A stretch of DNA of 11,892 nt from Vulcanococcus sp. SFB_649D_100_25 (GCA_030833825.1 JAURGL010000045.1:1-11892); one strand, 5' to 3'. Numbered from the stretch's first letter, positions 1 to 6,328 are shown. Notes: generated by a model from the letters alone, not told the origin. Made by a program: numbers and translations.

Positions 1-33
1 TTTGATCTGGGCGTCGGTTAAGGTCAATTCCCA

Positions 34-82
34 TTACACCAACACCCCAACACTTTACACCAACACAAACACCAACACTTTT
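34..82. repeat. Short degenerate ACACCAACAC / CCAACACTTT repeat
   Basis: The 10-mer ACACCAACAC occurs three times (36-45, 57-66, 69-78) and CCAACACTTT twice (47-56, 72-81). Two of the first set are extended to TTACACCAACAC (34-45 and 55-66). Read on the minus strand this is a G/T-rich run of GTGTTGG units. It lies between the tRNA-Ser terminator and the left edge. It could be a low-complexity upstream region or a cluster of binding sites for a gene beyond the window; the sequence does not say which. Confidence 0.6.
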
Positions 83-130
83 CCAGCACTGCGGGGCATT
101 TCTTTAGACCAACCTGGACCTGCAGGACTG

Positions 131-154
131 AAAAACCCAGTCAGAGACTGGGTT
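131..154 (-). terminator. Rho-independent terminator downstream of tRNA-Ser
   Basis: A perfect 9-bp stem pairs AACCCAGTC (134-142) with GACTGGGTT (146-154) around a 3-nt loop. Read on the minus strand the hairpin runs into five T residues (135-131). It sits about 38 nt past the 3' end of the minus-strand tRNA gene, so it most likely ends that transcript, and possibly read-through from comEC as well. The U-tract is short but the stem is perfect and GC-rich. Confidence 0.8.
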
Positions 155-191
155 GCTGGAATCTCACAGTCGTCTCAGGACGCTATTAAAG

Positions 192-276
192 CGGAGAGGG
201 TGGGATTCGAACCCACGGAAGGTTGCCCTTCAAACGATTTCGAGTCGTTCGCTTTCGACCACTCAGCCACCTCTCC
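192..276 (-). tRNA. tRNA-Ser(CGA)
   Basis: On the minus strand an 85-nt cloverleaf can be drawn. The acceptor stem GGAGAGG pairs with CCTCTCC. The anticodon stem AACGA/TCGTT closes the loop CTCGAAA, giving anticodon CGA, which reads the serine codon UCG. A long variable arm (GAAGG...CCTTC) marks a class II tRNA such as Ser, and the T-arm contains GGTTCGAATCC. The 3' CCA is not encoded (G discriminator followed by CT), so CCA would be added after transcription. It starts 36 nt downstream of the comEC stop and is followed by a good terminator. Confidence 0.96.
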
Positions 277-289
277 AGGCGACTTGCAA

Positions 290-295
290 AGTGTA
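290..295 (-). promoter_or_regulatory. Possible -10 element for tRNA-Ser
   Basis: On the minus strand TACACT fits the TANNNT -10 consensus and lies 13 nt upstream of the tRNA 5' end, a suitable distance. It falls between the comEC stop and the tRNA. I see no convincing -35 at 16-19 nt; the best TTGGCA-like match is 27 nt upstream, which is too far. Suggestive only. Confidence 0.3.
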
Positions 296-312
296 CGGAT
301 TGGCTGGCCAGC

Positions 313-2343
313 TCAGCTTTGGTGCCAACCGCTGCCTGAACCGTCTTGGGGCCACCAATCCCCCGGTGCAGAGGCCGCTTCCAGCTGTTTTCGCTCCCGC
401 TGGTTGGGCCGGAAGCCCAACCAGACCCCCCGCACTGGATCCCTGCGCTGCCGCCTCCAGGCCCACCAGGCCTGACGATCCGGCAAGAGCAACCAACGGG
501 CTTGTCCCACCTGCAAGGACAGACCGCGGCTATCGGAGGCCAGGGTTTCCACCGCCAGGCCTGGACTCTGCAGGCGGCGCCCCAGGGTTAAGTCGCTCTG
601 ATCCACCACGCTGCTGGAGAGGGCATGCCAGCACTGGGGTTGCGGAGCAGGCACCGGATCCAACAACAGGATCCAGTCGTAGCGATGAATCCCCAGTCCG
701 GTGGCCAACTGGCGGGCCTTGCCGCAGCTGATGGGATCAGCCCGCAGGCTCACCAGTCCGCCCCGGCCTTGATGACGGCTGAGGAGCCACTGGCGCTCCC
801 CCTGGTGCACCAGCACCAGTTGATCCCGCTGGACCTCCAGCCATCGCATCCCGAAGCCGGCCAGCAGCAGGGCCGCTGCCAGCGCTCTTGAGCGCCCCCA
901 GAGGACCACGCCCCCCAGCAGCAGCCCCAGCAACCATGGGCTGAGCAGCCCCACCGGGAGCTGCGCCAAGGGCAGAGCGGCCAAGCCCTTCACCAACCCC
1001 ATCAACAGCTGAGCCAGCAGCACCAGCGCGAAGGCCGCCAACGGGAGCAGGGGCGGGCAAAGCACCGCCAGCAGTGCCATCACCATCGCCCCCAGGGTCA
1101 ACGGGGTCAGCAGAGGGGCCGCCAGGGCATTAGCGATCACCCCATAGCTGGGGACAACCCCGAAATGCAGCAACTGCAGCGGGAGGGTGGCCAGCGATGC
1201 CGCCAGAGGAACCGACAACACAGCCGCCAGCCGGCGGGGCATCCACCTCAGGAGGCGCCGTTCGATCGGCCCGGCCCACACAATCAACCCGGCTGTGGCT
1301 GCCGCACTGAGCTGAAAACCAATCGCGTGGGCCCAGGCGGGATGCAGGAGAAGCATCAGCACCAGGGTTGTGAGCAGGACCCGCAGCGGAGCGCTGCTCC
1401 TGCCGGATTCACGGATCAACAACACCGCCGCCCCCATCAGCACCGCCCGCACCACGGAGGCCTGCGCACCAGCCAGGGCCATGAACAGCGCCATCGAGGC
1501 CCCCCCTGCTGCGAGGCGCAGGCCAGCCGACCAACCTCTGGCAAGCGTCAAGGTGGTGCCGAGCAGAACGGAGAGGTGGAACCCGGAGGCGGCGAGGGCA
1601 TGGGACAGCCCGGCGGCACGGAAGGCCTCCCTCAGGGCGGGATCGAGCTCCACCTGAGCCCCGCCCAACACCAGGGCCGCCAGCAAACCACCGGGCCCCT
1701 GCCCAGCGGCTCCCTGCAGCTGGGCGGCGATCCGCCTGCGCAGATCGGCCAGGGGCGTCCAGTCCTGCCGCAACAGATCCAGCTGCGCGGCCCGGAACTG
1801 ACTCCAGCTGCCCTGGGCAGCAAGCCGTTCGGCCGGGCCCGGCAGCAGGAGATGCGCGGAGGGAATCGGCTGTCGCAAGCGTCCCTGGGCTCGAATCCAG
1901 GCCCCTTCTCGGATGGGCGCCTGGCAGGGCTCGAGCGTCACCTCCGTCAGACCGCGGGCCAATGCCAAATCCAGGCTGTGCACCTCCACCAGGCCCTGGC
2001 AGCGGCCATCTCGCACGGCGCTATCGCGCATCCAGCGGCCCACCAGGGCCTGGCTCTGCGGAGCAGAGGAGACGGCCCCAACCGGATCAAGGGGACCGGG
2101 GGCAGGCCGAGAACCGAGGGCGCCCCGCAGCGCGCACAACATCACCAACAGCAACACCACGGCCAGCCGACGCAGCGGCCAGCGCTGTTGCAGCCGCAGC
2201 CAGCCAGCCGCGCTGAGCAGGAGAGACCCCAGCAGCAGCCAATGGATAAGCGTCTGAGCCAGGGCTCCACCGAGGAGCCCGAGCAACAACAACAGGGCAA
2301 CAGCCATTGAAGGGAACGCTCTACGCCGAGCATTCCCCTCCAT
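313..2343 (-). CDS. comEC: ComEC/Rec2-family DNA-uptake channel protein with degenerate C-terminal domain
   Basis: Polytopic inner-membrane protein of 676 aa, the family that moves single-stranded DNA into the cytoplasm during natural transformation. An N-terminal hydrophobic region (about 13-75) is followed by a soluble OB-like part (about 80-200). The competence core follows, with AGLSHALAASGFHL (244-257), ASVVRAVLMG (295-304), GFQLSAAATAG (342-352) and NALAAPLLTPL (405-415) embedded in many membrane spans. The C-terminal part (about 500-676) follows the order of the beta-lactamase-like domain of ComEC, but the HxDH metal-binding signature is absent; where it is expected the chain reads LLLDPVPAPQPQ (559-570). 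The gene begins 25 nt after the preceding gene, so co-transcription with glyQ is likely. The ATG at 2307 (664 aa) is an equally possible start; neither has a clear Shine-Dalgarno. Family assignment is strong; a working uptake function is inference. Confidence 0.88.
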   Translation of the reverse strand: MEGNARRRAFPSMAVALLLLLGLLGGALAQTLIHWLLLGSLLLSAAGWLRLQQRWPLRRLAVVLLLVMLCALRGALGSRPAPGPLDPVGAVSSAPQSQALVGRWMRDSAVRDGRCQGLVEVHSLDLALARGLTEVTLEPCQAPIREGAWIRAQGRLRQPIPSAHLLLPGPAERLAAQGSWSQFRAAQLDLLRQDWTPLADLRRRIAAQLQGAAGQGPGGLLAALVLGGAQVELDPALREAFRAAGLSHALAASGFHLSVLLGTTLTLARGWSAGLRLAAGGASMALFMALAGAQASVVRAVLMGAAVLLIRESGRSSAPLRVLLTTLVLMLLLHPAWAHAIGFQLSAAATAGLIVWAGPIERRLLRWMPRRLAAVLSVPLAASLATLPLQLLHFGVVPSYGVIANALAAPLLTPLTLGAMVMALLAVLCPPLLPLAAFALVLLAQLLMGLVKGLAALPLAQLPVGLLSPWLLGLLLGGVVLWGRSRALAAALLLAGFGMRWLEVQRDQLVLVHQGERQWLLSRHQGRGGLVSLRADPISCGKARQLATGLGIHRYDWILLLDPVPAPQPQCWHALSSSVVDQSDLTLGRRLQSPGLAVETLASDSRGLSLQVGQARWLLLPDRQAWWAWRRQRRDPVRGVWLGFRPNQRERKQLEAASAPGDWWPQDGSGSGWHQS

Positions 2344-2368
2344 CCAGGAGCTGGGTCAGAGAGAAGCT

Positions 2369-2827
2369 TCAGCGCTGCTGAAAGCGCCGGGTGAAGGTCT
2401 CTGAGCCCAAGGTTGTGCCTGAGTCACAGGCTTTGCGTGTCAGCGAATAGGTGTTCACCAGTTCGCTCCCTTCGAGCACGAAGCGACTGGAGCTCTGCTC
2501 CACCACGCAGCTGTGGGGCTGTTCGTTCCGCTTGGTGGTTTCAAGCACGCCATCAAGGACTCCCACCACGCTGCAGAAGTCGAGGTCACCGCCCCGGGGG
2601 TTGAAGGAGAAGGCCACCACGTCACCGTTGCCGCCAAGACCAACGGTTTCACTCCGAACGCCAGCCCAGGGAGGCATCGGCGCAAGAGGCGGGCGCGTGA
2701 TTGTCTCTTGGCTGTAGTGATACAGCCGCTTGAAGCGCTGGGCCGCTTCGTAGCGAACCTCACAGGCTGCTAGTTGCTGCAGGCTCTCCTGCCAAATAGG
2801 GGGTATCTGTGCAGGTAGCGCATCCAT
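2369..2827 (-). CDS. Hypothetical protein encoded between glyQ and comEC
   Basis: I do not recognise this 152-aa protein. The ATG at 2827 is chosen because it lies 4 nt after the glyQ stop, as expected for translational coupling; the longer frame would run back into glyQ. It has no signal peptide or membrane span. The N-terminal third looks helical (WQESLQQLAACEVRYEAAQRF, roughly 12-32). The rest appears beta-rich, with segments such as DVVAFSFNPRGG (69-80), FCSVVGVLDGVL (84-95) and RFVLEGSELVNTYSL (115-129). There are four cysteines (22, 85, 107, 134) with no CxxC pairing. The alternating hydrophobic strands suggest a small soluble beta-sheet domain, but that is a guess. Codon usage and GC look like the neighbours, so I treat it as a real lineage gene co-transcribed with glyQ and comEC. 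Confidence 0.72.
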   Translation of the reverse strand: MDALPAQIPPIWQESLQQLAACEVRYEAAQRFKRLYHYSQETITRPPLAPMPPWAGVRSETVGLGGNGDVVAFSFNPRGGDLDFCSVVGVLDGVLETTKRNEQPHSCVVEQSSSRFVLEGSELVNTYSLTRKACDSGTTLGSETFTRRFQQR

Positions 2828-2831
2828 GGGA

Positions 2832-3719
2832 TCAGGCTGCGGCGGCCGCCTCTTGCTGCAGCAGCGGGAACCCGAGCGCTTCACGCTCCTCCAGCCAGGC
2901 CTCAGCCACCTGACGGGCCAGGTTGCGGATCCGGCCGATGGTGGCGGTGCGCTCCGTCACCGAGATCACCCCGCGGGCCTCCAGCAGGTTGAAGGTGTGG
3001 CTGCACTTGAGGACGAAATCAAGGGCCGGGGCAGGCAGCTTCTTCGCCACCAAATCGGCGGCCTCCGCCTCGTAGATGGCGAAGAGCTGCTTCAGCCGCT
3101 CCGGGTTAGACGCCTCGAAGTTGTAGGTGCACTGCCCCTTCTCAAAAGGCAGCCAGATATCCCCGTAGGAACGGTTGCCATCCCAGGAAAGCTCCCAGAT
3201 GCTCTCGACGTCCTGGAGGTACATGGCCAGCCGTTCGAGCCCGTAGGTGATCTCAATCGAGACCGGCCGGCAGTCGATGCCGCCGCACTGCTGGAAGTAG
3301 GTGAACTGGGTCACCTCCATCCCATCGAGCCAAACCTCCCAACCGACGCCCCAGGCCCCAAGGGTGGGGGATTCCCAGTTGTCTTCCACGAAACGGATGT
3401 CGTGGTCCTTGGCGCGAATCCCCAAGGCTTCGAGCGAGGCCAGGTAGGTCTCCTGGATCGCATCAGGGCTGGGCTTGATCAGGACCTGGTACTGGAAATA
3501 GTGCTGGGCCCGGTTGGGGTTGTCCCCGTAGCGCCCGTCGGTGGGACGGCGGCAGGGTTCGGGGTAGGCCACGGCCCAGGGCTCCGGACCAATCGCCCGC
3601 AGGACCGTATGGGGGCTCATCGTCCCGGCCCCCTTCTCGGTGTCGTAGGGCTGAAGGATCAGGCAGCCCCGCTCGGCCCAGAAGCGGTTGAGGGTCTGGA
3701 TGATGTCCTGGAAATGCAC
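2832..3719 (-). CDS. glyQ: Glycyl-tRNA synthetase alpha subunit
   Basis: This 295-aa protein is the catalytic alpha chain of the bacterial alpha2beta2 glycyl-tRNA synthetase, which charges tRNA-Gly with glycine in the cytoplasm. Family features are complete. The N-terminus MHFQDIIQTLNRFWAERGC is typical, RRPTDGRYG (57-65) lies in the class II active-site region, and YFQQCGGIDC and GLERLAMYLQ follow; the length is that of the family. The start is unambiguous because it coincides with the conserved N-terminus. The beta subunit gene (glyS) is not in this window, so the two chains are encoded apart, which is usual in cyanobacteria. The gene heads a minus-strand series with the 152-aa protein and comEC, and is divergent from the small gene at 3803, with about 83 nt between them to hold both promoters. 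Confidence 0.97.
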   Translation of the reverse strand: MHFQDIIQTLNRFWAERGCLILQPYDTEKGAGTMSPHTVLRAIGPEPWAVAYPEPCRRPTDGRYGDNPNRAQHYFQYQVLIKPSPDAIQETYLASLEALGIRAKDHDIRFVEDNWESPTLGAWGVGWEVWLDGMEVTQFTYFQQCGGIDCRPVSIEITYGLERLAMYLQDVESIWELSWDGNRSYGDIWLPFEKGQCTYNFEASNPERLKQLFAIYEAEAADLVAKKLPAPALDFVLKCSHTFNLLEARGVISVTERTATIGRIRNLARQVAEAWLEEREALGFPLLQQEAAAAA

Positions 3720-3777
3720 GAGACCGGGGGCTAGTGGGGCCTGTTGGTCAGCCGATTGTCGCTAACGGCCTCCCTAG

Positions 3778-3790
3778 GGTTGCGGCAACC
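3778..3790. promoter_or_regulatory. Perfect short palindrome in the glyQ / small-gene divergent region
   Basis: GGTTGC-G-GCAACC is a perfect 6-bp inverted repeat around a single base. It lies between the glyQ start (3719) and the ATG at 3803. TAGGGT (3775-3780), which overlaps its left arm, fits a TANNNT -10 for the plus-strand gene. The layout would suit a dimeric repressor covering a promoter, but a 13-bp palindrome can arise by chance in GC-rich DNA. Confidence 0.3.
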
Positions 3791-3802
3791 GACGCCGAAG
3801 CG

Positions 3803-4054
3803 ATGGGCCCTGGGGTGGTGAGTCAGAAGGACAAAAGCGAGTGGGCCAACTTTGTGGTTCAGGAAGTGGTCAGCTTTCTGAGCTCCCGCAAAGACGACAT
3901 CTATGCCAACTACGCGGCCCGCAGTGAAGGGAAGCTGCCGAAGGAGCTGATGGAGCAGGAGGGCCTGATGGACTTTGAAATTGCCCTCAGTTATCTCAAC
4001 GAACGGAGCAGTGGCCTCGGTCGAGGCTTCCTGGGCATGAACCTGATCCGCTGA
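3803..4054 (+). CDS. Small conserved-looking protein of unknown function (83 aa)
   Basis: I do not recognise the family. The product is a soluble, mostly helical protein of 83 aa from the ATG at 3803. GTG codons at 3815 and 3818 are plausible alternative starts, the latter giving a protein beginning VSQKDKSEWANF. It is rich in charged and amphipathic segments (WANFVVQEVVSFLSSRKDDI, then KLPKELMEQEGLMDFEIAL) and ends in a glycine-rich tail, SSGLGRGFLGMNLIR. There is no membrane span and no cysteine. It looks real because the reading frame stays coherent with balanced amino-acid composition, unlike the Pro/Arg/Gly-rich non-coding frames nearby. A downstream small gene follows after 8 nt with its own Shine-Dalgarno. 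The two probably form one transcript divergent from glyQ. Confidence 0.75.
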   Translation: MGPGVVSQKDKSEWANFVVQEVVSFLSSRKDDIYANYAARSEGKLPKELMEQEGLMDFEIALSYLNERSSGLGRGFLGMNLIR

Positions 4055-4062
4055 GGCCTGCC

Positions 4063-4158
4063 ATGGACGGAAAACTTCTGGTCGGGGCCCTCCTCCTGAC
4101 CTTCCTCGCTCTGTACCTGGGGGTGATCTGGGTCACCCAGGGCATCACCCCGCCTTAG
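4063..4158 (+). CDS. 31-aa single-span membrane peptide
   Basis: ATG at 4063 opens a 31-codon frame. GAGG at 4053-4056 provides a good Shine-Dalgarno with 6-nt spacing and overlaps the stop of the preceding gene. The peptide starts MDGKLL, has one hydrophobic helix (about residues 5-25, VGALLLTFLALYLGVIWVTQ) and ends GITPP. Size and architecture resemble the small single-span subunits of cyanobacterial photosynthetic and NDH complexes (PetL, PetN, PsaM, NdhP/NdhQ), but I cannot match it to any of them. It overlaps the menG stop by 3-4 nt, tail to tail. Its ribosome-binding site, operon spacing and clean membrane helix argue that it is translated. Confidence 0.65.
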   Translation: MDGKLLVGALLLTFLALYLGVIWVTQGITPP

Positions 4159-4910
4159 GCCACCAGTTGCAGCATCCCCATCTGACCTCCTGCCAGGGGT
4201 TGATGAGATGCCTCGGCGAAACCAGCCGCCAGGGCCAACTGTTCCTGCTGCGCTCCGGTCGGGAAGCGGGCAAGGCTGTCCTCCAGGTAGGCGTACTGGG
4301 CTTCCAGGCCAGCCTTGCGCGCCAGGGGCACCACCAACTGACGGAGATACAGGCGTTGGAACCGGGCCGTCAAACCCTGGGGATCCTCAGGTCGGTTGAA
4401 ATCGAGCACCACCGCTCGCCCACCCGCGCGCAACAGCCGGCGCAGCTCCTGCAGCCCAAGCGCTGGATCCCGGAGGTTCCGCAATCCGTAGGCCATCACC
4501 GCCCCATCGGCCCAGCCATCGCCCAGCTGGGTAGCGAGGGCATCACCTCGCTGGAATTCCAGCGGCAACCATGGAGCGCGGGCGGCACGGGAGCGTGCCC
4601 GGGCTAGGGGGGCCTCAGCGGCATCCAGCCCCAAGACCAATCCCCCCGGGCGCACCTTCTCGGCCATCACCAGGGCTAGATCCCCGGTGCCGCAGCAGAG
4701 ATCCAGAAGCCTTTGACCGGGCCTCGGTGCCAACCAGGCGATCGCCTGCCGCTTCCAGATCCGATGCAACCCCAGGCTCAGCAGATCGTTGAGCCGGTCG
4801 TAGGCCGGTGCAATCCGCTCAAACAGATCGGTGACCGACTGAGGGTCACCCGGCGGGATGGCTTGGGAAGGATCAGCGCTCGGGGACATCCCAGGGCAAG
4901 GAGATGGCAT
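4155..4910 (-). CDS. menG: MenG/UbiE-type quinone C-methyltransferase
   Basis: SAM-dependent methyltransferase of 251 aa in the UbiE/MenG family. In cyanobacteria the family member methylates 2-phytyl-1,4-naphthoquinone, the last step to phylloquinone, the photosystem I electron carrier. Family hallmarks are VTDLFERIAPAYDRLNDLLSLG (about 26-47), the SAM-binding motif LDLCCGTGDLA (69-79), GLRNLRDP and a VVLDFNRPE strand near the middle. The ATG at 4910 is preferred because GGAGGAGGT lies 10 nt upstream; TTG at 4931 and ATG at 4889 are less likely. The start lies inside the 3' end of the upstream membrane-protein gene (38-nt overlap), implying coupled translation. It ends overlapping the 31-aa peptide gene on the other strand. 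In a phototroph the MenG role is favoured over ubiquinone synthesis. Confidence 0.93.
   Translation of the reverse strand: MPSPCPGMSPSADPSQAIPPGDPQSVTDLFERIAPAYDRLNDLLSLGLHRIWKRQAIAWLAPRPGQRLLDLCCGTGDLALVMAEKVRPGGLVLGLDAAEAPLARARSRAARAPWLPLEFQRGDALATQLGDGWADGAVMAYGLRNLRDPALGLQELRRLLRAGGRAVVLDFNRPEDPQGLTARFQRLYLRQLVVPLARKAGLEAQYAYLEDSLARFPTGAQQEQLALAAGFAEASHQPLAGGQMGMLQLVA
4737..4746. repeat. HIP1 palindrome
   Basis: GGCGATCGCC contains the cyanobacterial highly iterated palindrome GCGATCGC (4738-4745), here inside menG. I found only this copy by eye. That low density fits the marine picocyanobacterial group rather than freshwater strains, in which HIP1 is far more frequent. Confidence 0.6.
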
Positions 4911-5190
4911 CGAGACTGACACCTCCTCCAATCAGCTCGGTCTCAGAGCCGCCGGAGTCATTGAGGTACCCCTGCGCCTGAAGACGATCCGCACTCGTCA
5001 GGGTCATCACCATCACGGTGGCAAGACCGATCGCCGCCGAGCAGACCATGCAGCCGGCCAGCATCAATGAGAACTCCTTCCGGTCGCTGGCGGCCTGCAT
5101 GAGCTGAAGGGCCCAAGCCACCATCACCATGACCACCAGAACGATGGCCCCCACCAAGAGGGGGGAATGGGACTGGTCAAAGGCCAGCAC
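4873..5190 (-). CDS. Small two-span membrane protein, unknown function
   Basis: This 105-aa protein starts at a GTG at 5190; there is no ATG in frame upstream before a TAA, and the only other candidates are CTG and ATT. Two strong hydrophobic helices are visible: residues about 11-31 (LLVGAIVLVVMVMVAWALQLM) and 42-64 (LMLAGCMVCSAAIGLATVMVM). A short charged loop (ASDRKEF) lies between them, and a soluble C-terminal tail of about 40 residues is rich in Gly, Ser and acidic residues. I do not recognise the family. The end of the gene encodes the ribosome-binding site and start of menG, so the two are probably expressed together. TACAGT at 5222-5217 on the minus strand, in the 57-nt gap after hisF, could be a -10 element. 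Confidence 0.75.
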   Translation of the reverse strand: MLAFDQSHSPLLVGAIVLVVMVMVAWALQLMQAASDRKEFSLMLAGCMVCSAAIGLATVMVMTLTSADRLQAQGYLNDSGGSETELIGGGVSLDAISLPWDVPER

Positions 5191-5247
5191 GCCGCACGGA
5201 ATCAGTGGTTATTTGGACTGTAACGGCACGTAAAGCGGCAGCGCGAG

Positions 5248-6051
5248 TCAGGCCAACACAGGGATCTGCCCCTCCAGGGGACGAAGGTTGAGCCCGCGGC
5301 CAAGCAGATCAGTTTTGATCTCCTCCACCGTGAGGACCCCGTCGTGGAGCAGGGAGGCCAACAGGGCCGCCGAGGCATGCCCGCCCTCAGGACCAGCATC
5401 GAGGGCCTGGGCGAGGTGATCGATGCAACCGGCCCCCCCACTGGCGATCACCGGGACCTCCACCGCATCCGCCACCGCCCGGGTGAGGTTCAGTTCGTAG
5501 CCGGCCTGGGTGCCGTCACCATCCATGGAGGTCAGCAGGATCTCCCCAGCCCCGAGCGCCACCACCCGACGAGCCCAGGTCACCGCATCGAGGCCCGTGT
5601 TCTCCCGCCCTCCTTTGACATAGACATCCCAGCCCGGATCGGGGCCCTCGCGGCGACGGGCATCAATTGCCACAACGATGCACTGACAGCCGAAGCGCTC
5701 GGCGCCTCTGGCCACCAGATCGGGATCACGCACCGCCGAGGAATTGAGGCTCACCTTGTCGGCTCCAGCCCGCAGCAGCTCGGTGATGCCCTCCACTGAA
5801 CTGATCCCGCCACCCACCGTGAAGGGGATGGTCACGGCTTCGGCGGTGCGGCGCACCAGATCCACCAGCGTGGCCCGGCCCTGGTGGCTGGCGGCGATAT
5901 CGAGAAACACCAGTTCATCGGCCCCGGAGGCGCTGTAGCGGCAGGCCAGCTCCACCGGATCGCCGGCATCGCGCAAGCCGACGAAATTCACGCCTTTGAC
6001 GACCCGACCATCGGCCACGTCCAGGCAGGGAATGATCCGTTTGGCGACCAT
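5248..6051 (-). CDS. hisF: Imidazole glycerol phosphate synthase cyclase subunit
   Basis: The 267-aa protein is the (beta/alpha)8-barrel cyclase of histidine biosynthesis. With HisH-derived ammonia it converts PRFAR into imidazole glycerol phosphate and AICAR. Both catalytic aspartates are in place: D11 in RIIPCLDV and D130 in VVAID. Phosphate-binding and barrel motifs such as FTVGGGI (77-83), GADKVSLNS (96-104), LLTSMDGDGT and VIASGGAG are intact. The ATG at 6051 matches the conserved N-terminus MVAKRIIPCLD. The C-terminus extends some residues past the usual end (RGLNLRPLEGQIPVLA), a minor variation. Other his genes are absent, as expected for cyanobacteria, where they are scattered. It is divergent from petP with 54 nt between the starts. 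Confidence 0.97.
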   Translation of the reverse strand: MVAKRIIPCLDVADGRVVKGVNFVGLRDAGDPVELACRYSASGADELVFLDIAASHQGRATLVDLVRRTAEAVTIPFTVGGGISSVEGITELLRAGADKVSLNSSAVRDPDLVARGAERFGCQCIVVAIDARRREGPDPGWDVYVKGGRENTGLDAVTWARRVVALGAGEILLTSMDGDGTQAGYELNLTRAVADAVEVPVIASGGAGCIDHLAQALDAGPEGGHASAALLASLLHDGVLTVEEIKTDLLGRGLNLRPLEGQIPVLA

Positions 6052-6105
6052 GGAATGGCGGGCTTGCAGCGGGTTAGCCTGACGCCACTTTTCGTCGCGC
6101 CGGAC

Positions 6106-6318
6106 ATGTCCCAGGCTGCCATCACCATCGGCTCGAAGGTGCGGGTCACCCGGGTTCGCGACCGCATCCCCGCCGATCTCGTGTCCGCCCTGCAGAGCGA
6201 TGCCACCGGGACCGTGAAGGACTTCAAGGTCACCGACGGCAAAGGCATCGGCGTGGTGGTTGAGCTGAGCAACGGCACCACCACCTGGTTCTTCGACGAC
6301 GAAATCACCGCTGCCTGA
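6106..6318 (+). CDS. petP: PetP-type cytochrome b6f-associated protein (DUF2862)
   Basis: The 70-aa protein fits the small SH3-like DUF2862 family, whose Synechocystis member is PetP, a peripheral cytoplasmic-side component of the cytochrome b6f complex that affects linear electron flow. Recognisable segments are IGSKVRVTRVRDRIP near the N-terminus, GTVKDFKVTDGKGIGVVVEL in the middle and the terminal TTTWFFDDEI. No membrane helix is present, as expected. The ATG at 6106 gives the normal short N-terminus. It is the first gene of a plus-strand unit with chlG, which starts 10 nt after its stop. TAGCCT at 6075-6080 could be a -10 element. The name rests on remembered family features. Confidence 0.88.
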   Translation: MSQAAITIGSKVRVTRVRDRIPADLVSALQSDATGTVKDFKVTDGKGIGVVVELSNGTTTWFFDDEITAA

Positions 6319-6328
6319 GCACCGCTAC

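Noticed and set aside
1..21. Possible end of a plus-strand gene at the left edge (FDLGVG then TAA)
   Set aside because: Seven codons are too few to judge. A minus-strand start at 34 (MGIDLNRRPDQ) is equally possible and equally unsupported.
2..475. Plus-strand frame running through the tRNA region
   Set aside because: It passes through the tRNA-Ser, its terminator and the comEC 3' end, and has no coding character.
1165..2310. Long open frame (381 codons) on the plus strand, rich in Gln, Pro, Gly and Arg
   Set aside because: It is antisense to comEC, has low-complexity composition typical of GC-rich shadow frames, and shows no recognisable domain, whereas the minus strand encodes a clear ComEC core.
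2826..3734. Plus-strand open frame of 302 codons covering the whole of glyQ
   Set aside because: It mirrors the glyQ codon structure; the absence of stops follows from third-position GC bias. glyQ itself is unmistakable.
5208..5225. Weak inverted repeat GTTA...TAAC between hisF and the small membrane protein gene
   Set aside because: A 4-bp stem with a 9-nt loop and no T-run is too weak to call a terminator or operator.
6052..6105. NtcA-type or other known regulator site in the hisF-petP divergent gap
   Set aside because: No GTA-N8-TAC or other recognisable operator is visible; only a TAGCCT that could be a -10.
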